DNA of 64,000 bases from an uncultured Burkholderiales bacterium (GTDB lineage: Bacteria; Pseudomonadota; Gammaproteobacteria; Burkholderiales; Thiobacillaceae), in NCBI GenBank assembly GCA_937949525.1, contig CALEDT010000017.1:98415-162414 (forward strand), given 5' to 3'. A program made the translations under genes and the position numbers. Shown here piece by piece: positions 1 to 7,773 of this stretch. Below the pieces are notes generated by a model. It saw only the letters and a list, made by a program, of their open reading frames with translations, was not told where the DNA came from and ran no database searches. The stretch's first letter is position 1; each line of letters starts with the position of its first letter.

Positions 1-41
1 AAAAAACGACATCGAAATCCTAAATACCCTCTCGACCAAAG

Positions 42-242
42 TCAATCGGGCGCATTATCTGTTTTTTTTGGGCTTTGTATATCGGCCGGGCCAACCACCG
101 GACTGTCGTCATCCATCAGGATACGGTGCGCAGGCCCTTCCATGTCCTCGAACTGCCCGCTCTTGACCGCCCACAGGAACACCAGGGCGATCACCGCCAC
201 GAACACCAAGCTTAGCGGGATGAGCAGATAGAGGATGTCCAT
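42..242 (-). CDS. ccoS: cbb3-type cytochrome oxidase assembly protein CcoS
   Basis: A 66-residue protein with one N-terminal membrane segment (about residues 5-26) followed by the stretch GQFEDMEGPAHRILMDDD, which is typical of CcoS. In bacteria where it was studied, CcoS is needed to make an active cbb3 oxidase, at the cofactor-insertion stage. It lies 64 nt downstream of ccoI on the same strand, the usual order in ccoGHIS clusters. The structural ccoNOQP genes are not in the window and may lie beyond its left edge. Length and motif fit the family well; the hydrophilic tail after residue 45 is not conserved in any way I recognise. Confidence 0.9.
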   Translation of the reverse strand: MDILYLLIPLSLVFVAVIALVFLWAVKSGQFEDMEGPAHRILMDDDSPVVGPADIQSPKKTDNAPD

Positions 243-306
243 TGGCAGTCTTTATAGACGCCGCGCGAAGAACTGGCCAGTCGGACGCATCGACGATCCA
301 TCCTGT

Positions 307-2772
307 TTATGACCGGTTGGCGCGCGACAGGCGCAAGGCGTTGAGCACCACCAGCAGCGACGACGACGACATGCCGATGCCGGCCATCCACGGCGTGACG
401 TGACCCAACGCCGCGGCCGGCAGCGCCAGCGCGTTGTACAGCGCCGACCATGCCAGATTCTGGCGGATGATGCGCTGGGTCTTGCGCGCCAGACGCACGC
501 CGTCGGCCAGCCGCCCGATCTCGCTCGACAGCAACACCATGTCAGCCGCGGCCTGCGCCGCCTCGGCGCCCTGATCGATGGCGATGGACACCTGCGCCTG
601 CGCCAGCACCGGTGCATCGTTGACGCCATCGCCGGTCATTACCACGACGGCGCCCTCGCGTTGCAGCGCGCGCACCGCTTCCAGCTTGTCCTCCGGCAGC
701 ATGCCGCCGCGCGCATCCTCGATACCCAGTTCGGCCGCCAGCGCACGCACGTTGTCCGGACGATCACCGGAATACAGACGCACGCGCACGCCCAGCGCCT
801 TCAGATCGGCGACCAGCCGGCGCGCCTGCGGTCGCGGCGCATCCCCCAACGCAAACCAGGCGACCACGCCCTCGTCATCGGCCAGACCAACCACCGTGAC
901 GCCGGCGGCAAACCGCCCGACCGGCACCGTCGCGCCGACGAATTCCGGGGCGCCGAGGCGATAGACCCTCCCCTCGATACGCCCCTCCACGCCCCGTCCG
1001 GGGGTGTAGCGCAACTCGCTCGCGGCCGGACCGTCGGCCGGCGCGGCATCGCGCAAGGCCGCCGCGACCGGATGCGTCGCACCCTGCTCCAAGGCGCGTG
1101 CCAGGGCGAGCGCACGCGCGCCGTCGCCGCGCAGGATTTCGCTGTCGACCAGGGAGAAGCGGCCCGTGGTCAGGGTGCCGGTCTTGTCGAACACGAAGTC
1201 GGTGGCATGCGCCAAGGTCTCCAGCGCATGGCCACGCGTCGACAGCAGCCCCAGCCGGGTGAGTCGGCCGAGGCCGGCGGTCAGCGCCGTGGGCGTGGCC
1301 AGCGCCAGCGCGCAGGGGCAGGACACCACCAGCACGGATACCGTGATCCAGAACGCGCGCGTGGCATCCACCACATACCACGCCGCGGCGACGCCGACCG
1401 CGGCGACCAGCAACGCCAGCACGAACCAGCCCGCCACCCGGTCGGCCAACTGTGCCAGGCGCGGCTTTTCCGCCAGCGCGCGGTCGAGCAGACGGACGAT
1501 GCTGGACAGCACGGTATCGGCGCCGACTTTATCGACGCGCACCACCAGCGGGCTGTCGAGGTTGATGCTGCCGCCGATCACCGCATCGCGCGCATGCTTG
1601 GGCACTGGCAGCGATTCACCGGTGAGCAGGGATTCGTCGACACTGGAACGCCCCTCGACCACCGCACCGTCGGCCGGGAAACTGTCGCCCGGTCCGACCA
1701 GCACATGGTCGCCAGCACTCAGTTTCACCGCCGCCACCACCTCCTCGTCGCGCGTGGCGGGATAGCCGGGCAGGCGCGTGGCCGCGGCCGGTATCAGTTT
1801 GACCAGGCTCTCGGCCGCCTCGGCGGAACGCTTGCGCGCGTTCATCTCCAGGAAGCGCCCGGTGAGCAGGAAGAACACGAACATCACCACGGCGTCGTAA
1901 TACACCACGCTGGAGCCGGTGAAGGTGCCGTAGATGCTGGCCAGATACGCTGCCCCGATGCCCAGCGCCACGGGTACGTCCATGCCGGCACGGCCGCGGC
2001 GGAGATCGCGCCAGGCGCCCTGGAAGAACGGCACCGCCGAGTAGAACACCACTGGCGTGGTCAGGATCAGGCTGGCGAAGCGCATCAGCGCCTCGATGTC
2101 GCTGGTCATGGCGCCGGCCTCGGCGACGTATTCCGGCACCGCGTACATCATGACCTGCATCATGCCCAGCCCGGCGATGGCCAGGCGGCGGATGGCGGTA
2201 TTGCGCTCCTTGCGGTACAGCTCCTCCTGCCGGTTGGTGTCGAACGGATAGGCCAGATAGCCGATGTCCTGCACGGCCTTGAGGATGTCCGACAGGCGCA
2301 CCTGCCGCTCGTCCCAGCGCACGCGCATGCGCCGCGTGGAAAAATTGATATCGGCCGCGAGCACACCCGGCAACTGGCGCACATGACGTTCGTTCAGCCA
2401 GACGCAGGCGGCGCAGACGATGCCCTCCAGGATCAGGCTGGCCTCGCGCTCATCGCCCTCGCCAAACACGAAGCTGGTCTGCACCTCGGGCAGATCGTAC
2501 AAAGCCAGATTGCGCAGTTCGTCGAGCGCCGCCTCCGGCGTCTTGGGCAGGTCGGTGCGCAGCCGGTAATAATCGGCATTGCCGCTATCGATGATGGTCT
2601 GCGCCACCGCCTGGCAGCCGGCGCAGCAGGCCGGCTCCTGGCGCTGCTCGTAGCGGATGACGTAACGCGCGCCGGCGGGCACCGGCTCGCCACAGTGAAA
2701 ACAGCGCGCCCCCGCGGGCGGCAGCGCACGCACGGCGTCGCCGGGTGCGCTCAGGGTCTGGGTGTCGCTCAT
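307..2772 (-). CDS. ccoI: Copper-translocating P1B-type ATPase CcoI/FixI
   Basis: 821 residues. The N-terminus has a cysteine cluster (CFHC at 24-27, CCAGC at 49-53) characteristic of the CcoI/FixI branch, then a heavy-metal-associated domain with GIVCAAC (Cys120, Cys123). The P-type ATPase core follows: TGES at 384-387, the membrane CPC metal site at 485-487, the phosphorylated DKTGT at 529-533 and GDGVND at 714-719. Family members move copper for assembly of cbb3 oxidase, and the downstream ccoS supports this over a general copper-efflux role. The open frame extends 67 codons further upstream into rsmA; I chose the ATG at 2772 because it lies just after the rsmA stop and the upstream part reads as an rsmA shadow. 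Confidence 0.92.
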   Translation of the reverse strand: MSDTQTLSAPGDAVRALPPAGARCFHCGEPVPAGARYVIRYEQRQEPACCAGCQAVAQTIIDSGNADYYRLRTDLPKTPEAALDELRNLALYDLPEVQTSFVFGEGDEREASLILEGIVCAACVWLNERHVRQLPGVLAADINFSTRRMRVRWDERQVRLSDILKAVQDIGYLAYPFDTNRQEELYRKERNTAIRRLAIAGLGMMQVMMYAVPEYVAEAGAMTSDIEALMRFASLILTTPVVFYSAVPFFQGAWRDLRRGRAGMDVPVALGIGAAYLASIYGTFTGSSVVYYDAVVMFVFFLLTGRFLEMNARKRSAEAAESLVKLIPAAATRLPGYPATRDEEVVAAVKLSAGDHVLVGPGDSFPADGAVVEGRSSVDESLLTGESLPVPKHARDAVIGGSINLDSPLVVRVDKVGADTVLSSIVRLLDRALAEKPRLAQLADRVAGWFVLALLVAAVGVAAAWYVVDATRAFWITVSVLVVSCPCALALATPTALTAGLGRLTRLGLLSTRGHALETLAHATDFVFDKTGTLTTGRFSLVDSEILRGDGARALALARALEQGATHPVAAALRDAAPADGPAASELRYTPGRGVEGRIEGRVYRLGAPEFVGATVPVGRFAAGVTVVGLADDEGVVAWFALGDAPRPQARRLVADLKALGVRVRLYSGDRPDNVRALAAELGIEDARGGMLPEDKLEAVRALQREGAVVVMTGDGVNDAPVLAQAQVSIAIDQGAEAAQAAADMVLLSSEIGRLADGVRLARKTQRIIRQNLAWSALYNALALPAAALGHVTPWMAGIGMSSSSLLVVLNALRLSRANRS

Positions 2773-2782
2773 CGGCGCGATT

Positions 2783-3607
2783 CTACCTGCGCTCGCCCAG
2801 CCAGTTGGCGAGCCGCGCGAACTCGGCCACGGACAGCGTTTCGCCACGGCGGGCCGGATCGATGCCCAGTTCCAGCAACAGGGCCTCCTCCGCCAGCCCG
2901 CGCAGCGCATTGCGCAGCGTCTTGCGGCGCTGGCCGAACGCGCGCGCGACCACCTCGGCGAACACCTGGCCATCGTCGTAGCGCACTTCGCTCGCGGACA
3001 ACGGTGTCAACCGGACGATGGCGGACTCCACCTTGGGCTGAGGTCGGAACGCACCCGGCGGCACCACGAACAATTTCTCCACGCGGAAGCGGGCCTGCAA
3101 CATCACCGACAGCCGTCCGTATTCCGGGGTGTCTGGCGCCGCAGCCATGCGTTCCACCACTTCGCGTTGCAGCATGAAGGTCATGTCACGAAGGTGGCCC
3201 GCATACCGGGCCAGATGGAACAGCAGCGGCGACGAGATGTTGTATGGCAGGTTGCCCACCACGCGCAGCATGCCGCCAGCGGCCAGCGCGGCGAAATCGA
3301 AACGCAGCGCATCCGCCGCATGCACACTCAGGCGCTGCGGTGGAAAAGCCGCGCGCAGACGCTCGGCCAGGTCGCGATCCACTTCGACCACATGCAGGTG
3401 CGGCAGTACCTGCAGCAACGGTGCCGTCAGCGCGCCGGGACCGGGGCCGATCTCCACCATCAAGTCAGCCGCGTCCGGACGGATGGCGGCGACGATGCGC
3501 GCGATGTAATGCGCGTCCACCAGGAAATGCTGGCCCAGCGCCTTCTTCGCCTGGGGCAGTGGAGCCGTCGGCGGCAAGGCTCCCTCCGATCCGACACGCG
3601 CGCTCAC
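2783..3607 (-). CDS. rsmA: 16S rRNA dimethyladenosine transferase RsmA (KsgA)
   Basis: 274 residues from a GTG start. RsmA dimethylates two adjacent adenosines near the 3' end of 16S rRNA during late 30S assembly. Visible motifs are ALGQHFLVD (24-31), the SAM loop [10 protein letters not shown] (51-60) and the catalytic [11 protein letters not shown] (from 119). The GTG overlaps the pdxA stop in a GTGA quartet, so the two genes are probably translationally coupled; this overlap decided the start over an in-frame ATG 17 codons upstream. The pdxA-rsmA order is conserved in gammaproteobacteria; here ccoI follows after 10 nt instead of apaG. Confidence 0.93.
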   Translation of the reverse strand: MSARVGSEGALPPTAPLPQAKKALGQHFLVDAHYIARIVAAIRPDAADLMVEIGPGPGALTAPLLQVLPHLHVVEVDRDLAERLRAAFPPQRLSVHAADALRFDFAALAAGGMLRVVGNLPYNISSPLLFHLARYAGHLRDMTFMLQREVVERMAAAPDTPEYGRLSVMLQARFRVEKLFVVPPGAFRPQPKVESAIVRLTPLSASEVRYDDGQVFAEVVARAFGQRRKTLRNALRGLAEEALLLELGIDPARRGETLSVAEFARLANWLGERR

Positions 3608-4593
3608 ACCGCCGCCCGCCGCCGCGCCATGGCCCGTGCCGTTTCCAGCGCCACGCACAGGCTGCCCACGTCCACCTGGCCGCTGCCGGCACGTTCCAGC
3701 GCCGTGCCGTGATCGACCGAGGTCCGCACGAACGGCAGGCCCAGCGTGATGTTGACGCCGGCACCGAAACTGGCGTGTTTCAACACCGGCAGACCCTGGT
3801 CGTGGTACATGGCCAGCACGGCGTCGGCTTCGGCCAGCAACTGCTGCTGGAACAGCGTATCGGCCGGCAGCGGTCCGCGCAGATCCAGGCCCTGCGCGCG
3901 CAGACGCGCCAGCACCGGTGCGATCACCTCGATCTCCTCATGCCCCAGGTGGCCGCCCTCGCCGGCGTGCGGATTGAGCCCGGCCACCAGGACGCGCGGC
4001 CGGGCGATGCCGAAGTCGTCGCGCAACGCCGCGGCGAGGATGCGCAGCGTGCTTTCCAGCAACTCCGGCGTGACGGCGTCTGCCACCGCGCGCAACGGCA
4101 GATGCGTGGTGACCAGCGCGACGCGCAGACCGCCGCCGGCCAGCATCATCACCACGTGCGCCACGCCGGCGCGCGCTGCCAGATATTCGGTGTGCCCGGT
4201 GAAGGCGATGCCGGCCTCGTTGATCACGCCCTTATGCACCGGGCCGGTCACCAGGCCGGCGAATTCGCCGCTCAGACAGCCGGCGCAGGCGCGTTGCAAG
4301 CCGTCCAGCACGGCGGCCGCGTTGCCGGCATCGAGACGCCCCGGGGTCACCGCGCGCGCCACCGGCACGTGCAGCAAACTGAGCGGCGCCGGCGTCGCGG
4401 CCACGTAATCCGGCAACGCGAAGTCCACACCGAGCATCGCGGCGCGCGCCGCCAGCACCGCGCGATCCGCCAGCACCACCACCGGCGCCGCCGCATCCAC
4501 ACCCTGGTGCGCCAGCAACACGCACAGATCGGGACCGATGCCCGCCGGCTCGCCCGCGGTCAATATCAGCGGTCGCGTCGGTTCCGGCCGCAG
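3604..4593 (-). CDS. pdxA: 4-hydroxythreonine-4-phosphate dehydrogenase PdxA, start codon uncertain
   Basis: About 320-329 residues. PdxA oxidises 4-phosphohydroxy-L-threonine in the DXP-dependent pyridoxal phosphate pathway. Conserved stretches include [10 protein letters not shown] near the N-terminus, [40 protein letters not shown] and the C-terminal TSVDHGTA. The oddity is the start: between the upstream gene and GEPAGIG there is no in-frame ATG or GTG. Candidates are CTG at 4591-4593 (used here), CTG at 4567-4569 and TTG at 4561-4563; none has a clear Shine-Dalgarno. An intrinsic terminator sits immediately upstream. A sequencing error, a non-AUG start, or initiation inside read-through mRNA are all possible. 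The product is certain, the 5' end is not. Confidence 0.88.
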   Translation of the reverse strand: MRPEPTRPLILTAGEPAGIGPDLCVLLAHQGVDAAAPVVVLADRAVLAARAAMLGVDFALPDYVAATPAPLSLLHVPVARAVTPGRLDAGNAAAVLDGLQRACAGCLSGEFAGLVTGPVHKGVINEAGIAFTGHTEYLAARAGVAHVVMMLAGGGLRVALVTTHLPLRAVADAVTPELLESTLRILAAALRDDFGIARPRVLVAGLNPHAGEGGHLGHEEIEVIAPVLARLRAQGLDLRGPLPADTLFQQQLLAEADAVLAMYHDQGLPVLKHASFGAGVNITLGLPFVRTSVDHGTALERAGSGQVDVGSLCVALETARAMARRRAAV

Positions 4594-4598
4594 GAAAG

Positions 4599-4621
4599 AA
4601 AAAGGGCGGCTCGCGCCGCCC
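4599..4621 (-). terminator. Intrinsic terminator after the Bax-inhibitor family gene
   Basis: On the minus strand a perfect 7-bp stem (GGGCGGC / GCCGCCC) with a GCGA tetraloop is followed directly by five T. It begins about 20 nt after the stop of the gene at 4641 and ends within a few nt of the likely pdxA start, so it should separate the two units or allow only partial read-through into pdxA. Confidence 0.75.
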
Positions 4622-4640
4622 CCGTCCACCACCGGCACGC

Positions 4641-5342
4641 TCAATCGCGTTCGCCGGTGAAGGCGCCCAGCAGGTGCAACAGGCTGGTGAACAGGTTGTA
4701 GATCGACACGTACAGCCCCACCGTGGCCAGCACGTAGTTGGTTTCGCCGCCGTTGACGATCTCGCTGGTCTGCCACAGGATCAGGCCGCACATCAGGAAC
4801 GCGAACATCGCCGAAACGGTCAGCGCCAGCGCCGGCATCGGGTAACCGAACAGCGACGAGACCAACGCGACGATGGCGGCGATGAAGGCCACCAGGATGC
4901 CGATCATCAGGAAGTTGCGCATGAAGCTGAAGTCCTTGCGCGTATACAGCACGTAGCCGGACAGGCCGACGAAAGCACCACCGGTGATGCCCAGGGCCAG
5001 CATGACGATCTGGGCGCCGTTGGCCAGGGCAAGGTAGTGCGTCAGCACCGGACCGAGCCCGAAACCGAGTAGGCCGGTCACGCCGAACACGACGTAGATG
5101 CCGGTGGCCGACTGCGCGGTGCGCGGCACCACGAACCACAGCAAGCCCAGCGCGATCAGGCTGGTGACCAGGCTGACGCCGTAAGGCACGGCCAGGGCCA
5201 TCGACACGCCGGCCATCAGCGCGCTGAACAGCAGCGTCATGGCCAGCAGCATGTAGGTGTTGCGCAATACCTTGTTGGTCTCGCCGGCGCCGCTGACGAC
5301 GACACCGTCCAAGTGCGCGACGTTCTGGTACGGGTTCTGCAT
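4641..5342 (-). CDS. yccA: Bax inhibitor-1/YccA family membrane protein
   Basis: 233 residues with about seven hydrophobic segments, the usual size and layout for the Bax inhibitor-1 family. In E. coli, YccA interacts with and modulates the membrane protease FtsH, and the family may form pH-sensitive calcium leak channels; neither role is shown here. The N-terminus is short and polar ([14 protein letters not shown]), as in the YccA subgroup. It is transcribed away from lysC, shares a 157-bp divergent intergenic region with it, and ends in a clear terminator, so it is probably monocistronic. An ftsH gene lies 50 kb away in the same window, which does not imply linkage. Confidence 0.85.
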   Translation of the reverse strand: MQNPYQNVAHLDGVVVSGAGETNKVLRNTYMLLAMTLLFSALMAGVSMALAVPYGVSLVTSLIALGLLWFVVPRTAQSATGIYVVFGVTGLLGFGLGPVLTHYLALANGAQIVMLALGITGGAFVGLSGYVLYTRKDFSFMRNFLMIGILVAFIAAIVALVSSLFGYPMPALALTVSAMFAFLMCGLILWQTSEIVNGGETNYVLATVGLYVSIYNLFTSLLHLLGAFTGERD

Positions 5343-5499
5343 CGTTGTAGCTCCACGTGCGGGTTGAAAACGGGGCTAAGACTACCGGCGGCGGCAAAGA
5401 GTTTCAACCGCACGCCGATGACGCGCATACCCCGGGGCACTGGCTTGCCCGCCACGCGCTGGATAGAATTGCGCGCTTTACCGCATTTCCGGCGCAACC

Positions 5500-6729
5500 A
5501 TGGCACTCATCGTCCAGAAGTACGGCGGCACCTCGGTCGGTTCCGTCGAGCGCATCCGCAATGTCGCCGAGCGCGTCGCCAAGTTCAAGATGCTTGGCCA
5601 TCAGGTCGTGGTGGTTGTGTCCGCCATGTCCGGCGAAACCAACCGGCTGATCGCGCTGGCCAAGGAGATCCAGAAGGAGCCGGACCCGCGCGAACTGGAC
5701 GTGCTGCTGTCCACCGGCGAACAGGTCACCATCGCCCTGCTCGCCATGGCGTTGAAGGATCTGGGCCTGCGCGCCAAGAGCTACACCGGCGCGCAGGTGC
5801 GCATCGTCACGGACAGCGCGCATACCAAGGCGCGCATCCTGTCGATCGACGAAAACCGCATCCGCGAGGACCTCGCCAGCGGCCACGTGGTCGTCGTCGC
5901 CGGCTTCCAGGGCATCGACGAGGCCGGCAACATCACCACGCTGGGCCGGGGCGGCTCGGACACCACCGGCGTGGCGCTGGCGGCCGCATTGAAGGCGGAC
6001 GAGTGCCAGATCTACACCGACGTCGACGGCGTCTACACCACGGATCCGCGCATCGTGCCGGATGCGCGCAAGCTCGACACCATCACCTTCGAGGAAATGC
6101 TGGAACTGGCCAGCCTGGGCTCCAAGGTGCTGCAGATCCGCTCGGTCGAGTTCGCCGGCAAATATCAGGTCAAACTGCGCGTGCTCTCCAGCTTCGCCGA
6201 CGAGGGCGAGGGCACGCTGATCACCTTCGAGGAAGACAGCATGGAACAACCCGTCATCACCGGTATCGCCTTCAACCGCGACGAAGCCAAGCTCACCGTG
6301 TTGGGCGTGCCGGACAAACCCGGCATCGCCGCGCACATCCTCGGCCCCATCGCCGACGCCAACATCGACGTCGACATGATCGTGCAGAACGTCGGCATCG
6401 ACGGCACCACCGACTTCTCGTTCACCGTGCACCGCAACGAGATGAAAAAGGCGCTGGACGTGCTGGCCATGGTCAAGAGCGCCATCGGCGCGCGCGACGT
6501 GATCGGCGATGACCGCATCGCCAAGGTGTCCATCGTCGGCGTCGGCATGCGCAACCACGCCGGCGTGGCCGGCATGATGTTCAAGACCCTGGCGCAGGAG
6601 AACATCAACATCCAGATGATCTCCACCTCGGAGATCAAGATCTCGGTGATCGTCGACGACAAGTACATGGAGCTGGCGGTACGCGCGCTGCACCAAGCCT
6701 TCGGCCTCGACCGGTCGCCAGCGGCCTGA
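5500..6729 (+). CDS. lysC: Aspartate kinase
   Basis: 409 residues. It phosphorylates aspartate in the first step towards lysine, threonine, methionine and diaminopimelate. The amino-acid kinase domain begins with [11 protein letters not shown] and contains [12 protein letters not shown]; two C-terminal ACT-type regulatory domains occupy about residues 260-405, including [18 protein letters not shown], so feedback control by end products is expected. No homoserine dehydrogenase domain is fused. A TAGAAT hexamer about 30 nt upstream of the ATG could be a -10 box, but the -35 is poor. An internal ATG with a good ribosome-binding site could produce a separate regulatory subunit. tRNA-Ser lies 76 nt downstream. 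Confidence 0.95.
   Translation: MALIVQKYGGTSVGSVERIRNVAERVAKFKMLGHQVVVVVSAMSGETNRLIALAKEIQKEPDPRELDVLLSTGEQVTIALLAMALKDLGLRAKSYTGAQVRIVTDSAHTKARILSIDENRIREDLASGHVVVVAGFQGIDEAGNITTLGRGGSDTTGVALAAALKADECQIYTDVDGVYTTDPRIVPDARKLDTITFEEMLELASLGSKVLQIRSVEFAGKYQVKLRVLSSFADEGEGTLITFEEDSMEQPVITGIAFNRDEAKLTVLGVPDKPGIAAHILGPIADANIDVDMIVQNVGIDGTTDFSFTVHRNEMKKALDVLAMVKSAIGARDVIGDDRIAKVSIVGVGMRNHAGVAGMMFKTLAQENINIQMISTSEIKISVIVDDKYMELAVRALHQAFGLDRSPAA
6229..6243 (+). promoter_or_regulatory. Possible internal ribosome-binding site and start for an aspartokinase beta subunit
   Basis: GAGGAAG at 6229-6235 lies five nt before an in-frame ATG at 6241 (codon 248 of lysC). Starting there gives a 162-residue protein made of the two ACT domains. 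In Corynebacterium and Bacillus aspartokinases a beta subunit is made from an internal start at the same point of the protein. The site is visible; its use is inferred. Confidence 0.4.
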
Positions 6730-6805
6730 CCCCGACCGACATTGCTTTCCCATGGCCGCGCGGGTATCCTTGCGCGGCTTTGTCCGGCCTCGCCGGCGCA
6801 AGACT

Positions 6806-6899
6806 GGAGACGTGGCCGAGAGGTCGAAGGCACTCCCCTGCTAAGGGAGCATACGGGCAAAAACCTGTATCGAGGGTTCGAATCCCTCCGTCTCCGCCA
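6806..6899 (+). tRNA. tRNA-Ser(GCT)
   Basis: A 94-nt class II tRNA. The acceptor stem GGAGACG pairs with CGTCTCC, followed by discriminator G and an encoded CCA. The anticodon stem CTCCC/GGGAG encloses loop CTGCTAA, giving anticodon GCT (positions 6840-6842), which reads serine AGC/AGU codons. The long variable arm (ATACGGG / CCTGTAT with an A-rich loop) and the GGTTCGAATCC T-arm are all present, as expected for tRNA-Ser. Confidence 0.97.
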
Positions 6900-7120
6900 A
6901 CCTCACCCCCAACGCCCTGCATAAGCCCCAGCGGGGATGTTGCGCCCCGATACTCGACATGCACCGCACCTGCCGGTTTACTCGGGTGACGACCGGACTC
7001 CGATCGACATCAATCCGATCGACATCAAAGCGCCGGTTCCGGGTTTGGCGGGAGGCCATCGACATTGCGGCATGGTTGAACATGACCCAGAATGCCACGA
7101 CGAGCGAACGGGAGCCGCCG

Positions 7121-7468
7121 ATGGAACTGATGGATGCACTGCGCCACGCGATACAGGACTGGGTCATACCGGAACTGGACAAACTGCACCTGGAAAATGC
7201 GGAGATCCGCACGACCCTGGGCCTGACCAACAAGCGCCTGGACGACATTCAGCAGCAGCTCATCGATCAGAGTCGCCGCATCGACGAAACCAACAAGCGC
7301 ATCGACAAGGTTCATGACGACCTGCTGGCGCGCATCGACGAGACCAACAAGCGTCTCGATCGGCTGTACGAAGTGATCGTGCGCCGCGACGAGCATGTCG
7401 GCCTGGAGCACTGGGTACGCGAGCTGGACCGCAAGATTGACTCGCTGGAACGCCGGCTCGCCGCCTGA
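7121..7468 (+). CDS. Small coiled-coil protein of unknown function
   Basis: 115 residues from the ATG at 7121, which has GGGAG about 6 nt upstream. The frame is open to 6959, but that part is arginine- and threonine-rich and looks non-coding. An N-terminal amphipathic region (DALRHAIQDWVIPELDKL) is followed by a heptad-like coiled coil with the repeated unit IDETNKR at residues 54-60 and 72-78, and TNKRLD earlier at 36-41. No signal peptide or membrane segment. I do not recognise a characterised family; similar small proteins act as oligomerisation modules, but nothing here shows a function. It stands alone between tRNA-Ser and phoX. Confidence 0.6.
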   Translation: MELMDALRHAIQDWVIPELDKLHLENAEIRTTLGLTNKRLDDIQQQLIDQSRRIDETNKRIDKVHDDLLARIDETNKRLDRLYEVIVRRDEHVGLEHWVRELDRKIDSLERRLAA

Positions 7469-7773
7469 CCGGCCGGCTGCGCGCGGACGCCCGCTGGATT
7501 GTCACACAGCGCGCCGCTGCGCGGCCCACGATGAGGTCATCGCAACCGCTCTGCATGACCTACGCAAACCCAGCCATTTCCGGCTAGCCGCCGCTTGCTT
7601 CCTGCTTCATGGCGGCCGGGTTTGTGACCAACCTTCGACAATCCGCGTTTGCGGGCCATCGGCCCAGTGGTCGCCGGTAACGGAAGCCCCGGCATGCCGG
7701 CGGCATGCGTCATGGAGCGGCAACATCCGGCTGTTAGCTTCGCCCATCCCGATGCCACCCGACGGAGCACGCC
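7469..7773. other. Intergenic region upstream of phoX
   Basis: About 305 bp without a supportable gene. An imperfect inverted repeat (AAACCC near 7564, GGGTTT near 7619) could be a weak terminator for the coiled-coil gene. I looked for direct repeats resembling a Pho box upstream of the phosphatase gene and found none that I would defend. Confidence 0.4.

Noticed and set aside
2773..2973. 67-codon N-terminal extension of ccoI
   Set aside because: This part lies inside rsmA, is Arg/Cys/Trp-rich, and the ATG at 2772 gives a normal CcoI N-terminus.
400..3177. A 925-codon plus-strand frame
   Set aside because: It is antisense to ccoI and part of rsmA, with the same shadow composition and no motif.
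6959..7120. N-terminal extension of the coiled-coil protein
   Set aside because: The composition (Arg, Thr, Ser) is unlike the rest, and the ATG at 7121 has a good Shine-Dalgarno.
7469..7773. Pho box upstream of phoX
   Set aside because: No pair of CTGTCAT-like direct repeats with the right spacing was found.
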